A stretch of 64,000 nt of DNA from Hanleya hanleyi. Lineage: Eukaryota > Mollusca > Polyplacophora > Lepidopleurida > Hanleyidae. The stretch is taken from contig JAVTVY010019507.1 in the NCBI GenBank assembly GCA_036873755.1, positions 1-64,000 of the forward strand, given 5' to 3'. Positions 51,201 through 59,150 of the stretch are shown piece after piece. The translations under genes and the position numbers were made by a program. How positions within the stretch are numbered: the stretch's first letter is position 1; each line of letters begins with the position of its first letter. Under the pieces are notes generated by a model. The model was not told the origin of the DNA and searched no databases. It saw only the letters and a program-made list of their open reading frames with translations.

Positions 51201-54200
51201 AAAACAACTTTTTGAATCGCATTATTTTCCCAACAATACAACAATTTTTTATATATAGTACTATGGTAGAAAGGTAGCATTTATGTAGTTTACGGTAATT
51301 CAACTCAAGACCAACACCTTCTATGCACAAGATAATAATGATTCTATGTCATTCTCCTGAGCATAATCGGTACAAAGACGAATAAATAGCGTCTCTACAT
51401 CACGTTGTTATCTAGATATATGAGACAACACATTTTGGGTATCGGCAATCTGATGAATGTACTATTCCGGTTTTCTTGTTTCCCATTATATTCTATGGCG
51501 GTTGATCGGTGATTTTCTTCATTGATAAACGTTAAACCACCTCAGCTTCGTTGTGTGAATCGGAATTGCATTGCTGTGACACACCAACACACTCCGTGGC
51601 AGTGATTCTGTATCCCCTAATCGAGGAATCAAAATGGATCGAGATTTGAAATGACAAGAGAAATTTAGACATATTTTGTTTACACATGTAATTTTTTGTT
51701 CAAATTATATCCAAGTGTGATATATAGTCAATATTCAAGAGGTACAAAAAAACCCCAAAGTATGTCCTCATATTTTCACATCCATGCCAAGAAATACTGC
51801 AATGAAAAGGGTCCATTTAGCCTACCCTGTTTTATCGCTCTAATCAGCAAATGGCGGGGTCATATTTCTGCTGTCAAAATTGTATTTCCCTCCAAAGTCT
51901 TAACCATTGAATCCAAGTCACACACTTTCTGATGCAAAGTAATGATTGTCCTAACTATCCGATTAGCACATTATGAACATGTCTTTGGTCATAGTGTACA
52001 TATCATAACTCACATTAATGTTTTCTGCTATATTATTTCAATGATATGGTTTAACATGCAAACAGCGCTGATTGTTTGAGGGTATATGCAGTAGGCCTAT
52101 GCTGTCGGGCAATTGTGGAATTGTCCCAGATGCACGTTAAGATTAACCTCAGTAATAGGGCAATGTGGCATACAGTGGAATGTGGAAAAATGACAGGGTA
52201 TTTTTAGCCGTAACTGATACTCATTAAACGCGATAAAACGCTGGAGCAAAACGGACAGGCTGACTTAATTGGTTGATGTAGGATACTTCACCATCAGTGG
52301 GTAATTTGAAGCCTGATGTGGTCAATGATGAAATGTTTGGATGTGAAATAGGATACACGTTAAAGGCTACAGTTTACATATATCTATAACAATATACTGA
52401 AGTGTTAATTATAAATCTAATTTTAATCAGAATTATTTCAGATCAGAACTTGCTGGTAACAATGCCCTAATGCACGCTCATGCCAAAAATAAAGGTTCTA
52501 ATGTCAATGGTTCTCCTTATTTTGCCGACGAAAGGATTCGTATGGACTGACTGACTGACTCACTGACTCATTACCGGACAATTTGCGATCTGTAGCCTAC
52601 TTCGTAGGAATATAGTTCGTACCTCATTCGTGAATTTTTCAATGTACATGCATATCTATAGCTCTGTTTCGTTTGTCTTGGAATATAATCATTTTAACAA
52701 ATATCCACCGCTGTTATGTACATTGTACTAGCACAGCTCCCATATATGGACACAGCGTTTGATTATTAGCAGTGCACTTCTAATTGTAGATAAATATTAC
52801 AATTAATAATACTATATTTCGCACTGTATATAAACCGTATAATTATTAATGTGTGCATCGTATGAATATTAGGCATCCACGATGTAGGTACATCGTATAA
52901 TCAGCAGTATAACGCTATTACACTGTATCTTGTGCGTACAAATATTCTGCCATTGCACATTTGAATTAAGGTCATAAGTCAAGGGATATCTAGAGCGGAT
53001 GCTAAATATTAACATGAATTGCAAGCACCGCTGACCCCTCAGCCCGAATTTTTTTCCTGGTCATGTAGGATATGGTTTGCGTGATGTACATGTATGTACT
53101 GTACATATAATAGACTCAAATTGCATAAAATGTTTTGGCGAGCGCTGCGGTGGAATTACAGCATGCATGAAAGTGTAGCTTGATCAGTGGCAAGGGAAGA
53201 TCATGCATGAGCAAGTATGATAACAGGTTATTGGCATAGAAACACATTGATTGACATATGCTCACCATTATCATTATTATTTCTTTGGGGGGGGGGGGGA
53301 GGCATAAGCTTGAGGTACATGTACGCAAACAGCTTCAAAATTGATCTGGGTCAGGCCAGAAATAGGCTATCCTAACCTAATTTTAAATAATTTCCAAGGT
53401 ACCATAACACATGTTCGGTGAATAAAATAAAAAAAATTATGTTGTACCGGTAACAAATAATTGCGACAGTTGACTGCTCAGAATGAAAGTCGGGACACCC
53501 ACAACATATGCCCATCCTTGGTAATCACCTAAAATAGTAATAAAAAGAAATTTCGAAGATTGTATCTTTTAGACACCGTGAAAGTGAAAGCTGTGAAATG
53601 CATCTACAATGTAATCTTTCAAATATTGGTTAGTTGTGGACAGTATTGCATGAAAACAGCCTGAATCTCTGGTGGAACTCTAATCTCTCACTGCTTATTC
53701 ACTACAGTGCTGCTTGCTCTCCTTCGCTTGATAAAATTATGTAAGTTGGCAGCAGGCAGAAATATCTACGGACCCGTAAGTTTACCAGCAAACAACTAAC
53801 AACAACAACCTGACTGCATGGTCCCATAGAATAGAAGCATGCAACACACAAAATTTATATTTTTTTCCTGGCCCAGCCAACCAATAGGTGAAAACATACC
53901 TGCTAGTGTATTGTTTCATTTTCAACAGTTTCATTTTTATCCCGCTCGACTGCCCCACGAGATGGTGGATTTTTACTTTCGGTTTAACACACGTGCATGA
54001 GTGGTGCTATTAAACCACCAGAATGGAATTTAATAGGCTAAAATATGTACCACAATTATCACGTTGGTTGGTAACTGTCGAAAACTGGACCCTAACTGTT
54101 TTTGCCAATCGTATACTTGTTGCACGCCATAAGCGCATCGAAGGCCAACTAACAATTGGTTAGAGAGGTAATATCTCGGATACTCTTGGTTATATTGTCT

Positions 54201-55184
54201 CTAATCCGTATCCAGACATGCCGCCCATATATCACAATAATGTGTGAATTGAGAAGCAACTGGGAATCATGTTTTCAATAAAGAAGCAGTAAAAAAGTTT
54301 GTTTTAAAATTAAAGATATTCTTGAATACAGGCCTAAAAGAATTAGATGCCACTGCCCCTGTCATATCTCGAATCTGCTAAAACCCAGAAACTTTACTGG
54401 CCTATTTGCTGAGGAATTAAACTACCAGAGCCTTCAGTAAGTAAGGTTTGTGAATTAATTTAAAGCCTTGAGGTTCCATCCAATGATAACCATTCTCAGA
54501 TGCTCTGAATATCGAATGGACAGCAACACAGGGCAAGTCCCAATGCAACATACAACCAAGGGTTCCCAAAGGGCATATCTCAGATGATCTGAATCACGAA
54601 TGGACCGCTACACAGGGCTTCTTCGAATCAGGGAACTCTCAAGAGTCACAATGCAACATACAACCAAGGGTTCCAGAAGGGCATATCTGCAGATGGCCTG
54701 AATCTCGAATGGACAGCTACATAGGGCTTCTTGCAATCAGGGAACCCTCAAGAGTCACAATGCAACATACAATCAAGGGTTCCCGATGGGCATAGAGAGC
54801 AGTGCACAAGATGAGCATCAATAAACAATAAAAAAATAATTAAATCATCACAGCCATCTGAAAACCTAATCATTTCATCAGTCCCCATACAGGAAGGTCT
54901 CACCAAAGTTTGGTTAGGCCTGACTTCATAGATCTGCAGATATTCAGGGGACAAGAACACATGTTGACGGACGGACGGACGGACGCTAGGACGGACGGAC
55001 GGACGTACGTACATGGCAACGACAAGACCCCGTAGCCCTATGGGCTGAGGGGTAAAAATCATATCAGCTCACCTCTTGATATCGCAGCAGCTTCCTTGAG
55101 GTTCGCATGAGCGGTTACTGAATCTTGTAAGCGTATCATATCCAAGGAATATACAGAAATCTGTTCCTCTTCTTCTAGCATCGC
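27918..55184 (-). CDS. Membrane (receptor) guanylate cyclase, partial gene, 14 exons
   Basis: The exons, in transcript order, are a to n. Every junction uses AG/GT and every phase matches, giving 1949 nt, about 650 codons without a stop. The protein has the membrane-proximal half of the ANF-receptor (periplasmic-binding-like) extracellular domain, a single transmembrane helix, a kinase-homology domain and the start of the signalling helix that pairs two cyclase domains. Such receptors make cyclic GMP at the plasma membrane in response to peptides or other ligands. The kinase domain keeps a VAIK lysine, but the catalytic loop reads CHGRLKSSN instead of HRDLK, as in other cyclase pseudokinases. 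Family members are usually 1000 or more residues, so about 200 N-terminal and 230 or more C-terminal residues (the cyclase domain) are missing from view. Which subtype it is cannot be told without the catalytic and ligand ends. Confidence 0.93.
28044..28395 (-). repeat. 32-bp minisatellite, 11 units, containing a 3' splice site
   Basis: Units start at 28044 and every 32 bp after, the last ending at 28395. On the minus strand each carries tttccgattacag followed by TACGACAAATCTTGT, that is, the exon n acceptor and the first bases of the exon. Divergence is 0-5 bases per unit; unit 5 (28172-28203) is the most changed. All three minus-strand frames are open across it. Confidence 0.95.
29128..29790 (-). 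mobile_element. Naiad tail fragment split by a MITE
   Basis: The left part (agcgtcagatccgacatt, to about 29146) and right part (tattcagccgtcaacc, from 29719) rejoin into the same Naiad tail block seen intact at 183 and 42003. The 564-bp MITE 29151-29714 separates them. It lies in the intron between exons m and n. Confidence 0.75.
29151..29714. mobile_element. piggyBac-like MITE, TTAA target duplication
   Basis: TTAA flanks both ends (29147-29150 and 29715-29718). The termini are CCCTACCTGGCCTG and the inverted CAGGCCAGATAGGG, one mismatch in 14. TTAA duplication with CCC-starting inverted repeats is diagnostic of the piggyBac superfamily. It has no coding capacity, so it is non-autonomous. 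Confidence 0.85.
30172..30346 (-). CDS. Guanylate cyclase exon m: end of kinase-homology domain
   Basis: Acceptor tttgcttgcag, donor CCA|gtaag. Phase 1 in, phase 2 out. It encodes RYRPHIP and [16 protein letters not shown] (subdomain XI arginine), ending RKMNNG. Confidence 0.96.
30812..30961 (-). CDS. Guanylate cyclase exon l: kinase-homology C-lobe
   Basis: Acceptor tatattttgcag, donor GAAG|gtatc. Phase 1 in, phase 1 out. It encodes [10 protein letters not shown] and [17 protein letters not shown], near-invariant in this family (APE motif and helix F). Confidence 0.96.
31800..32075 (-). mobile_element. PLE-tail-related repeat (family C), copy 1
   Basis: It shares a gttcatgtggacatc phrase and a gagcggtattagatacaaat phrase with the copies at 32425 and 39880 and, inverted, with family B and the Naiad tail after its stop codon. 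It sits in the intron after exon k and ends about 10 bp from that exon's donor. Confidence 0.6.
31961..32040. repeat. Perfect 20-bp tandem repeat, 4 copies
   Basis: Four identical head-to-tail copies of catgaccacacggcccctaa lie inside the PLE-tail-like fragment. The other copies of this repeat family have only one. Zero divergence implies recent expansion. Confidence 0.98.
32086..32251 (-). CDS. Guanylate cyclase exon k: kinase-homology catalytic-loop region
   Basis: Acceptor attttgttag, donor ACA|gtgag. Phase 0 in, phase 1 out. It encodes GMVFIHDS, then [16 protein letters not shown], then RIGDFAMPC. The HRD aspartate is absent, as expected for a pseudokinase. A Naiad-like tail with a 4 x 20-bp repeat starts about 10 bp beyond its donor. 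Confidence 0.95.
32425..32690 (-). mobile_element. PLE-tail-related repeat (family C), copy 2
   Basis: It aligns with 39880-40200 over gcaacatat, tgaccccacaggccaatat, caagaaccaaaaatgatccc and gtattagatacaaat. It lies in the intron between exons j and k. Non-coding. Confidence 0.6.
32987..33163 (-). CDS. Guanylate cyclase exon j: kinase-homology domain
   Basis: Acceptor atctacag, donor CAAG|gtgatc. Phase 0 on both sides, 59 codons. It encodes [19 protein letters not shown] and [13 protein letters not shown], classic hallmarks of receptor guanylate cyclases (LRHxNIxxFxGAC; YCxRGSLxDxL). Confidence 0.95.
33726..33911 (-). CDS. Guanylate cyclase exon i: kinase-homology domain N-lobe
   Basis: Acceptor cataatttcag, donor AGT|gtaag. 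Phase 0 on both sides, 62 codons. It encodes a small gly/ser-rich insert ([11 protein letters not shown]), then [11 protein letters not shown] with the beta-3 lysine, then a helix ending VIREINS. The intron before it is about 7.8 kb. Confidence 0.92.
33912..35829. other. Intron sequence (h-i), mostly featureless
   Basis: Apart from the inverted repeat at about 34903-35078, no repeat or exon is recognised. It is AT-rich. Confidence 0.45.
34903..35078. repeat. Imperfect inverted repeat, MITE-like
   Basis: The left block ccttaaaaatttattacatcagcgga pairs, with mismatches, with the right block tccgctggtgtaataa followed by ccttaaattttaagg. It may be an old palindromic MITE. No clear target duplication. 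Confidence 0.5.
35830..36065 (+). mobile_element. tRNA-derived SINE
   Basis: The head has a polymerase III A box (TGATCGAGTGG, near 35842-35852) and a B-box-like block (GGTTTCGAGCATC, near 35905-35917) at tRNA-like spacing. It is followed by a tRNA-unrelated body and a gtgtgacattaaact tail. It is plus strand, within the intron between exons h and i. It is too diverged in the B box to be a functional tRNA gene. Confidence 0.65.
36249..36906. mobile_element. 658-bp palindromic MITE
   Basis: The termini are TTAAAGTGATCGTAA and its exact inverse TTACGATCACTTTAA. Inner blocks such as ggtccggtgacgtcacac and cactgttccaatgtg recur inverted, giving arms of about 300 bp around a short centre near 36570. 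No coding capacity. The TTAA at each end could be target duplication or part of the inverted repeat. Confidence 0.85.
36907..39879. other. Intron sequence (h-i) with few features
   Basis: A short phrase (cgcctatgaaaacattatttc) recurs at about 38452 and, in part, at 39238. A poly-G run is near 38318-38325. Frames at 39273-39758 (minus) and 39304-39576 (plus) overlap but show no family signature. Confidence 0.4.
39880..40200 (-). mobile_element. PLE-tail-related repeat (family C), copy 3
   Basis: Same blocks as the copies at 31800 and 32425, starting near aattaaacgcaacgttataa and including gctcctagcaccggcttgag and cggtattagatacaaat. The 186-codon minus-strand frame over this area is not a gene. 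Confidence 0.6.
40201..41518. other. Intron sequence (h-i), nothing recognised
   Basis: No exon, repeat or RNA recognised. Confidence 0.45.
41519..41775 (-). repeat. 64-bp minisatellite, 4 units, containing a 5' splice site
   Basis: The marker tgactttgtagaag starts at 41531, 41595, 41659 and 41723, exactly 64 bp apart. On the minus strand each unit holds TTTGGCAATGGTATCAGCAAG-like exon end plus gtatgatcggggttat intron start. The exon-proximal unit (AGTGGCATCAGCAAG) is the real end of exon h. The other three are nearly identical to each other. Confidence 0.95.
41753..41861 (-). CDS. Guanylate cyclase exon h: juxtamembrane, start of kinase-homology domain
   Basis: Acceptor tttggcctccag, donor CAAG|gtatga. 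Phase 2 in, phase 0 out. It encodes a basic stop-transfer stretch (TRKHKMEM), then [10 protein letters not shown], matching the LWKI...EL juxtamembrane pattern, and ends NFGSGISK. The last 21 nt and the donor are repeated three more times downstream in a 64-bp array. Confidence 0.88.
42003..42110 (-). mobile_element. Naiad tail fragment
   Basis: It begins taagcgtcagatccgacatt, the inverted 3' terminus of a diverged Naiad subfamily, then aaccgtcgacgg and gacagtttgcgg, shared with 29719-29790. It is in the intron between exons g and h. Confidence 0.55.
42483..42842 (-). mobile_element. Diverged Naiad tail
   Basis: The inverted terminus is at 42483 (gtcagatccgatattca). It then runs through ctagtttcttgcaaaagagg, catcattatgttcctg and cagtcacgctttgattg, in the same order as the inverted tail of 22480-22880. 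It ends about 50 bp from the donor of exon g. Confidence 0.7.
42892..42976 (-). CDS. Guanylate cyclase exon g: transmembrane helix
   Basis: Acceptor gttttcag, donor AAA|gtaagt. Phase 1 in, phase 2 out. It encodes an uninterrupted hydrophobic stretch of about 25 residues ([20 protein letters not shown]), the single membrane span. A Naiad tail fragment ends about 50 bp past its donor. Confidence 0.92.
43433..43694. repeat. 24-bp minisatellite, about 11 units
   Basis: The unit is close to tactgtaaacttgcagttaccgtc, located in the intron between exons f and g. Because the period is divisible by three and lacks stops, open frames run along it on both strands; these are not genes. Confidence 0.93.
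43852..43970 (-). CDS. Guanylate cyclase exon f: juxtamembrane extracellular end
   Basis: Acceptor ccgtttcag, donor CAA|gtacg. Phase 2 in, phase 1 out. It encodes [20 protein letters not shown], then GWNGEIC. The WPGG and the paired cysteines just outside the membrane are a signature of receptor guanylate cyclases. Confidence 0.93.
44189..44297 (-). CDS. Guanylate cyclase exon e: ANF-receptor domain
   Basis: Acceptor gtgaccctcag, donor GCAG|gtaaac. Phase 1 in, phase 2 out. In frame it reads [20 protein letters not shown], the G..G.V..D..G.R strand typical of the end of this domain. Another frame is open over the same bases but does not fit the phases. Confidence 0.93.
44337..44620 (-). mobile_element. 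Decayed Naiad tail
   Basis: It begins ttcagatccggtattcaatg and continues with tcagtcgtcaac, and near 44586 has gatggtttcctgcaagaaa, in the order of the inverted Naiad tail. It contains a CA microsatellite (about 44569-44585) and starts about 40 bp upstream of the acceptor of exon e. Confidence 0.5.
44965..45010 (+). mobile_element. Short Naiad 3'-terminus fragment
   Basis: The block gatgacggctgactactgag, ending atgaggcttgtatt, resembles the last 45 bp of the Naiad tail (gacgacggctggattatgaa ... gacgcttgta). Short, so tentative. Confidence 0.4.
45253..45388 (-). CDS. Guanylate cyclase exon d: ANF-receptor domain
   Basis: Acceptor gttgaccacag, donor GAAG|gtatt. Phase 0 in, phase 1 out. It encodes [16 protein letters not shown], the conserved YDAV...A.A.N helix of ligand-binding domains, followed by NDT and NTT glycosylation sequons. 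Confidence 0.93.
46336..46445 (-). CDS. Guanylate cyclase exon c: ANF-receptor domain
   Basis: Acceptor gcgaaattcag, donor GAG|gtaag. Phase 1 in, phase 0 out. It encodes [19 protein letters not shown] and [11 protein letters not shown] is a possible N-glycosylation site, fitting an extracellular position. Confidence 0.9.
46446..48280. other. Intron sequence (b-c) with microsatellites
   Basis: It includes an (at)n run at about 48090-48120 and a (tta)n run at about 48206-48235. No exon or RNA recognised. Confidence 0.5.
48300..48713 (-). repeat. Dispersed repeat family E, long copy, with terminal hairpin
   Basis: It contains (cagt)n near 48331-48354, tccatccgaatcctttcgtc, gttctgagctggcctac, cctatcttaatatagg and ctacttcgtaggtcctgtga. 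From 48602 to 48713 the end block is present twice in inverted orientation around about 25 bp, forming a hairpin. Other copies are at 49085, 50505, 50935 and 52425. Confidence 0.75.
48841..49075 (+). other. Coding-like repeat block, unknown protein
   Basis: After a possible acceptor (tatcgccctcag) a frame of about 65 codons includes VSNVTC, then [17 protein letters not shown], ending in TAG. The same frame, [12 protein letters not shown], recurs at about 54741-54800 and in earlier tandem units there. Shared reading frame in two loci suggests a former protein-coding element. No family recognised. Confidence 0.3.
49085..49300 (+). repeat. Dispersed repeat family E, copy 2
   Basis: It runs from tcatcagaattcggtcagct through ctccttattttgccgacgaa to ttaccggacaatttgca and ttgtaggaatat, inverted relative to the copy at 48300. 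It lies between exons b and c. Confidence 0.75.
49468..49641 (-). CDS. Guanylate cyclase exon b: ANF-receptor domain
   Basis: Acceptor ttctttcag, donor G|gtatac. Phase 1 in, phase 1 out. It encodes [20 protein letters not shown] and [10 protein letters not shown], the hallmark strand-helix-strand of this domain (VILCA..., ...G.YVF). Confidence 0.92.
49642..50504. other. Intron sequence (a-b), nothing recognised
   Basis: No exon, repeat or RNA recognised. Confidence 0.45.
50505..50700 (+). repeat. Dispersed repeat family E, partial copy 3
   Basis: It starts cagtgtgactatgcgtcaca, then ggacctacgaagtaagg, aggactccgac and ttgaaatccttcctatatta, to atttcatcaaaaatcaccag-like sequence. A ccccccccccgcccc run interrupts it. 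Confidence 0.7.
50770..50935. repeat. Dispersed repeat F, copy 1
   Basis: ctgtgacacaccaacacatt and tgtggcagtgattctgt are tandemly doubled here, followed by tgtatcccttaatcaaggaa and gaaatgacaag. It matches 51570-51705. Confidence 0.7.
50936..51060 (+). repeat. Dispersed repeat family E, partial copy 4
   Basis: It carries cccccagttgaaatcctacc, tattaagatgggca, gtaggtcagctcagaacttg and ttcattccaaaaat, the middle part of family E, with the region containing the doubled catcaaaa block shortened. Confidence 0.7.
51570..51705. repeat. Dispersed repeat F, copy 2
   Basis: It contains gctgtgacacaccaacacac, cgtggcagtgattctgtatc, taatcgaggaatc, gaaatgacaag and tttacacatgtaat in the same order as 50800-50935. 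Confidence 0.7.
51706..52424. other. Intron sequence (a-b), nothing recognised
   Basis: No exon, repeat or RNA recognised. Confidence 0.45.
52425..52612 (+). repeat. Dispersed repeat family E, copy 5
   Basis: It runs from gaacttgctggtaacaatgc through ctccttattttgccgacgaa and gactgactgactgactcact to attaccggacaatttgc and acttcgtaggaatat. Confidence 0.75.
52613..54484. other. Intron sequence (a-b), nothing recognised
   Basis: It has a poly-G run at about 53287-53299. No exon in phase with the gene was identified. Confidence 0.45.
54485..54830. repeat. About 108-bp tandem repeat, about 3 units, coding-like
   Basis: The phrase atgcaacatacaaccaagg recurs at about 54543, 54651 and 54761. A plus-strand frame keeps the peptide VTMQHT-KGS in successive units and is related to 48841-49075. 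Confidence 0.7.
54831..55060. repeat. Degenerate intronic repeat ending in (GGAC)n
   Basis: It contains cacatgttgacggacggacg and further ggac units (54967-55010), then gacaagaccccgtagcccta, nearly the same end as the repeat tract at 25300-25365. It ends about 12 bp past the donor of exon a. Confidence 0.7.
55073..55184 (-). CDS. Guanylate cyclase exon a: ANF-receptor domain
   Basis: Acceptor attttactacag, donor AG|gtgagc. Starts in phase 0 and ends with one base of a codon (G). It encodes [14 protein letters not shown] through [10 protein letters not shown], the segment just before the VFVLCAYS strand. The frame is also open upstream to about 55250, so the exon could start earlier. Confidence 0.8.
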
Positions 55185-55694
55185 CTGTAGTAAAATTTCA
55201 CCAGGCGGATACATTTTATCAGCCAATAATTGAAAATGTACATAGAAAAGACACATGGAGTGATGTATAGATGTATTTTTGGACTTTGCTATGTACATTG
55301 GGCATGTAATCCTACCCGCAAACCCATTTCTCAGCCCGAACACACGACATGCTTCCCTCTAAGGAAGTCGTGTGACGTTGGTAGAAATGTCACATTTTCA
55401 CATAATCTACATGTAGCAAACGCTACTAGTCGATATAGGTATATCACATATGCAGTGTTGCGTGGTTTGTGCCAGCAGCATGTAATGTCAAATTAACACA
55501 GAAACAGTGCAATCAGACCAAGTTAATGTATGTCGAAGATAACAGTGTGCCAAAGGAGGCTGAGCCAAGTGATTCTGGGGTTGACCTCACGCGTGCTATA
55601 TAGTGATTGTGGCAATAATTAACGGGCCGAACTTACGGTGGCTCATAAGTGACATTGATATTTTTTTAATTTTGTATTTTTTTTTTTTGCATTA

Positions 55695-56105
55695 TCACCT
55701 AGGTGGAAATTATTCTCACCTGGGTGATAATATTATCACCTGGGTGGAAATTATTCTCACCTGGGTGGATATTATTATCACCTGGGTGGAAATTATTTTC
55801 ACCTGGGTGGAAATTATTATCACCTGGGTGGAAATTATTCTCACCTGGGTGGATATTATTATCACCTGGGTGGAAATTATTTTCACCTGGGTGATATTAT
55901 TATCACCTGGGTGGAAATTATTCTCACCTGGGTGGAAATTATTTCCACCTGGGTGATAATATTATCACCTGGGTGGAAATTATTCTCACCTGGGTGGATA
56001 TTTTTATCACCTGGGTGGAAATTATTTTCACCTGGGTGGAAATTATTATCACCTGGGTGGAAATTATTATCACCTGGGTGGAAATTATTCTCATCTGGGT
56101 GAAAA
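55695..56105. repeat. 21-bp minisatellite, left arm
   Basis: About 19 units of a cacctgggtggaaattattnt type, with sub-variants (ggatattatta, gataatatta). Each contains the near-palindrome CACCTGGGTG; the outermost unit is the full palindrome CACCTAGGTG. Frames open on both strands are repeat artefacts. Confidence 0.95.
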
Positions 56106-56469
56106 TCATTATATATTTTCATTTTATTGTATTAATATTATAGTCAATTTGGCCACAGATTGCCCGTATGTACATGTACATGACGTACTGTCACTATGGG
56201 TGCACTCCACACTAGGTCACGGTTTCGCACAAATGGCCCTAATTTCAGAATAAGGAAGGTCGCCTGTTTTTGACAGCATGGTAATTCTTCTTCCCTTTCT
56301 ACTAACTGAAATCTATAGTATCATCCTGCTGGACGTAACCATTTCTTCAAACGAAGATATAACATTTGCTTGCTGCATTTGCGTACACTTCGCCATCCAT
56401 AAGATGGCTTGCGAATCGTGTGTCTCCATTATCGCGGAGCGATATCCGGTGTTCATGGGCGTCGCTAGG

Positions 56470-57660
56470 ATTTTTCAAATGGGGGTCGATTATCTAGCAC
56501 TTTAGGCGAGGGTCCAGGGGCCGCCTAGGCCCCGGAAGCTCTGGGGTCCTCGATCGCCGGAGATGGGTTCTAAGCGTTTCCCAGTATTAAATCTGAACAT
56601 TATGTATGCAGATTTAGGGTTACATTATACAGCTCTGAGACCTTAGATGGCCTGAGATGCATTCTGAGCGATTTCCAACAATTAAACTAACATGTCATTT
56701 GTCAAAATTCAGTATTATATTTTATTCTCTTTGTCATGTTGAAAACACAATAATAACGCTTTGGGCCTATATACCTCGTCGGCTAACCCAGTGGCGTCGG
56801 AACGTAATTGAAAATTGGGGACCACTATCACAGCCCAATAGGCGGGGGTCCAGGGGCCGCCTAGGCCCCGGAAGCTCCGGGGTCCTAGATAGCCGGAGAT
56901 GCGTTCTGAACGTTTTTCCGGAAATAAAACTGATCATACTGCATCCACATTTATGATTCTATTTTCACGATTTTTTTTCTCGCAATTATAAGCATGCATC
57001 GATATTGAAAACATCGCACCTCATGCCTTCATCCATTTGACGTTCTATTTATATTTAAAACCTAAAACGATGACTTATAGTTCTTGGGAGGGAAACCAAT
57101 ATGCCTACAGATACGATTCATTCACACACAGATAAAACAAGGAAATCCTCACAGCCCAACAGGCGAGGGTCCACGAGCCGTTTAGGTCCCGGAAGCTCCG
57201 AAGTTCCAGATCTCCAGAGACGCGTTCTAAGAGTTTTCCCAGAAATAAATTCGAACGTAATGTATGCAGATTTATGGTTCTATTTTCACGTATGTTTCGC
57301 ATTTATAAGCACTCATCGATATTGGAAAAATCATACTTCATGCCAGAATCCATTTGACTGTTTAGTTATATTTATCACATAAAAAGAACACATAAAAAAC
57401 CGATGACCTTTACATGATGGAACATTAGAAGCAATATGATAGCGATTCATTTACACAAAGCTAACATGAGCGATCGTCACAGCCTGACAGGCGAGGGTCC
57501 AGGGGCAGCCTAGGCCCCGGAAGCTCCAGGGTCTCCGGTTGCCGGAGATGCGTTTTACCCGTTTTCTCGGAAACAAATCTGAACACAATGTATATAGATC
57601 TATGGTTCTATTTTCACATTTGTTTCGCATAAACCCGCATCGATATTGAAGAATATGCCG
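56470..57660. repeat. About 325-bp tandem repeat, about 3.7 units
   Basis: The phrase ccgcctaggccccggaagct (or near variants) recurs at about 56520, 56855, 57180 and 57510. It is followed by ccggagatgcgttct-like and aatgtatgcagatttatggt-like blocks. It is in the centre of the foldback element. Non-coding. Confidence 0.85.
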
Positions 57661-58837
57661 GACTCCATTTGACTTCCTGGTTTGACACAAACAAAACGGG
57701 CCTTTTACACACCACTACACGTCTTGGCACTCTTATCTGTAATTTTTATGGGTTTTTTTATTTTATGTTTTTATGCTTTTTTTATTTTGTTTTTGTTTTC
57801 TCTGTTTTTGTTTTTTGTTTTCTCTTTTGCTTTTTCTTCTGTTTTTTTTTTGGCGCAGCCAAGCGGGGCGGGTCGTTCGCACCGGACGACCCCCCCCCCT
57901 AACGACGCCCCTGGTGTTTTACCGGATTCCGTTCGGCCTTCATCCGGCGGTGAACAGACTCGAGAAATCTGATAAATTACAGGTATTCATACCACTTCTG
58001 GAACAGATATTGCCTGAGCTTACAAAATATATAGGTATGAATAACTTTCGTATCATACAAGAGGTGTGGTGGATCTGAAATGTTGAACAAGTAGTTCATC
58101 ACATGACTCGAAAATGGCGAGTTACGTTGGGGTTACGTCGGTAGACTTCAGCTGATTGGCTGACGAAGTCACGTGGTATTGCTTTATGGAAATTCCCTCC
58201 TGCAATTGCCGAAAGTAGACTGACCATGGATACACACGATCCCAGGGTCAGTCTTACCGCGTATAGATGACCGAGATGGTTACAGGTTGTTGCTTGCTGG
58301 TCTCAACTACGCGACACTACGGAGTTAATCGTTTCCGGAATTGAATATCAGGCAGGCCAAAATCCTCACTTTTTCGGGAAACGAAAATGATGATCCTTTA
58401 TGGCGATAAAATTTTACAAAAAACGAGTAGGTCGACCCCCTGTTTTTTTCGCCATTTTAAATTGTCCTTTGGACGGGAAACACTTTAACATACATACAAA
58501 GAAAATCATTTCGTACGTTTTCTCTGGGTTGCGGGTAGAATTTGACACATTTTCATATATTTTAAGGAGTTTTTCAGAAAAGTTGAAGAAGGTTTAAGAA
58601 GGATTGCACGTCTTTCATTTTCAATTTCAATAGCTCACTTGCCTCCTAGAATAATGGCATGAGTGTGCCCATTTGGAAAATATATAATTTTACAGGGGTT
58701 TTCTTAAAGATTTCACATATATTTAAGGCCGAAGACCCGAACCCATGTCTATTTTTAACCGCACATCATTTAGGTGTGGAATGCACCCTATACCAGCGCC
58801 GTTCACTCCGTTGTTTCATGCGAACTCCTTCTACCCA

Positions 58838-59150
58838 GGTGAGAATAATTTCCACCCAGGTGATAATAATATCACCCAGGTGAAAATAATTTCCACCCAG
58901 GTGAGAATAATTTCCACCCAGGTGAGAATAATTTCCACCCAGGTGATAATAATATCACCCGGGTGAAAATGATTTCCACCCAGGTGAAAATAATTTCCAC
59001 CCAGATGAGAATAATTTCCACCCAGGTGATAATAATATCACCCAGGTGAAAATAATTTCCACCCAGGTGAGAATAATTTCCACCCAGGTGATAATATTAT
59101 CACCCAGGTGAAAATAATTTCCACCCAGGTGAGAATAATTTCCACCTAGG
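58838..59150. repeat. 21-bp minisatellite, right arm (inverted)
   Basis: About 15 units of acccaggtgagaataatttcc type, the inverse of the left arm. It is shorter than the left arm by about four units, so the arms have changed copy number since insertion. Confidence 0.95.

Noticed and set aside
53440..53540. Possible minus-strand exon ([16 protein letters not shown]) between exons a and b
   Set aside because: Exons a and b join directly in phase at a family-typical site ([11 protein letters not shown]), leaving no place for it, and the peptide does not match the domain.
55603..56122. ITWVEI/SPGWKLF-type repetitive proteins
   Set aside because: Translation of the 21-bp array of the foldback element in several frames and both strands.
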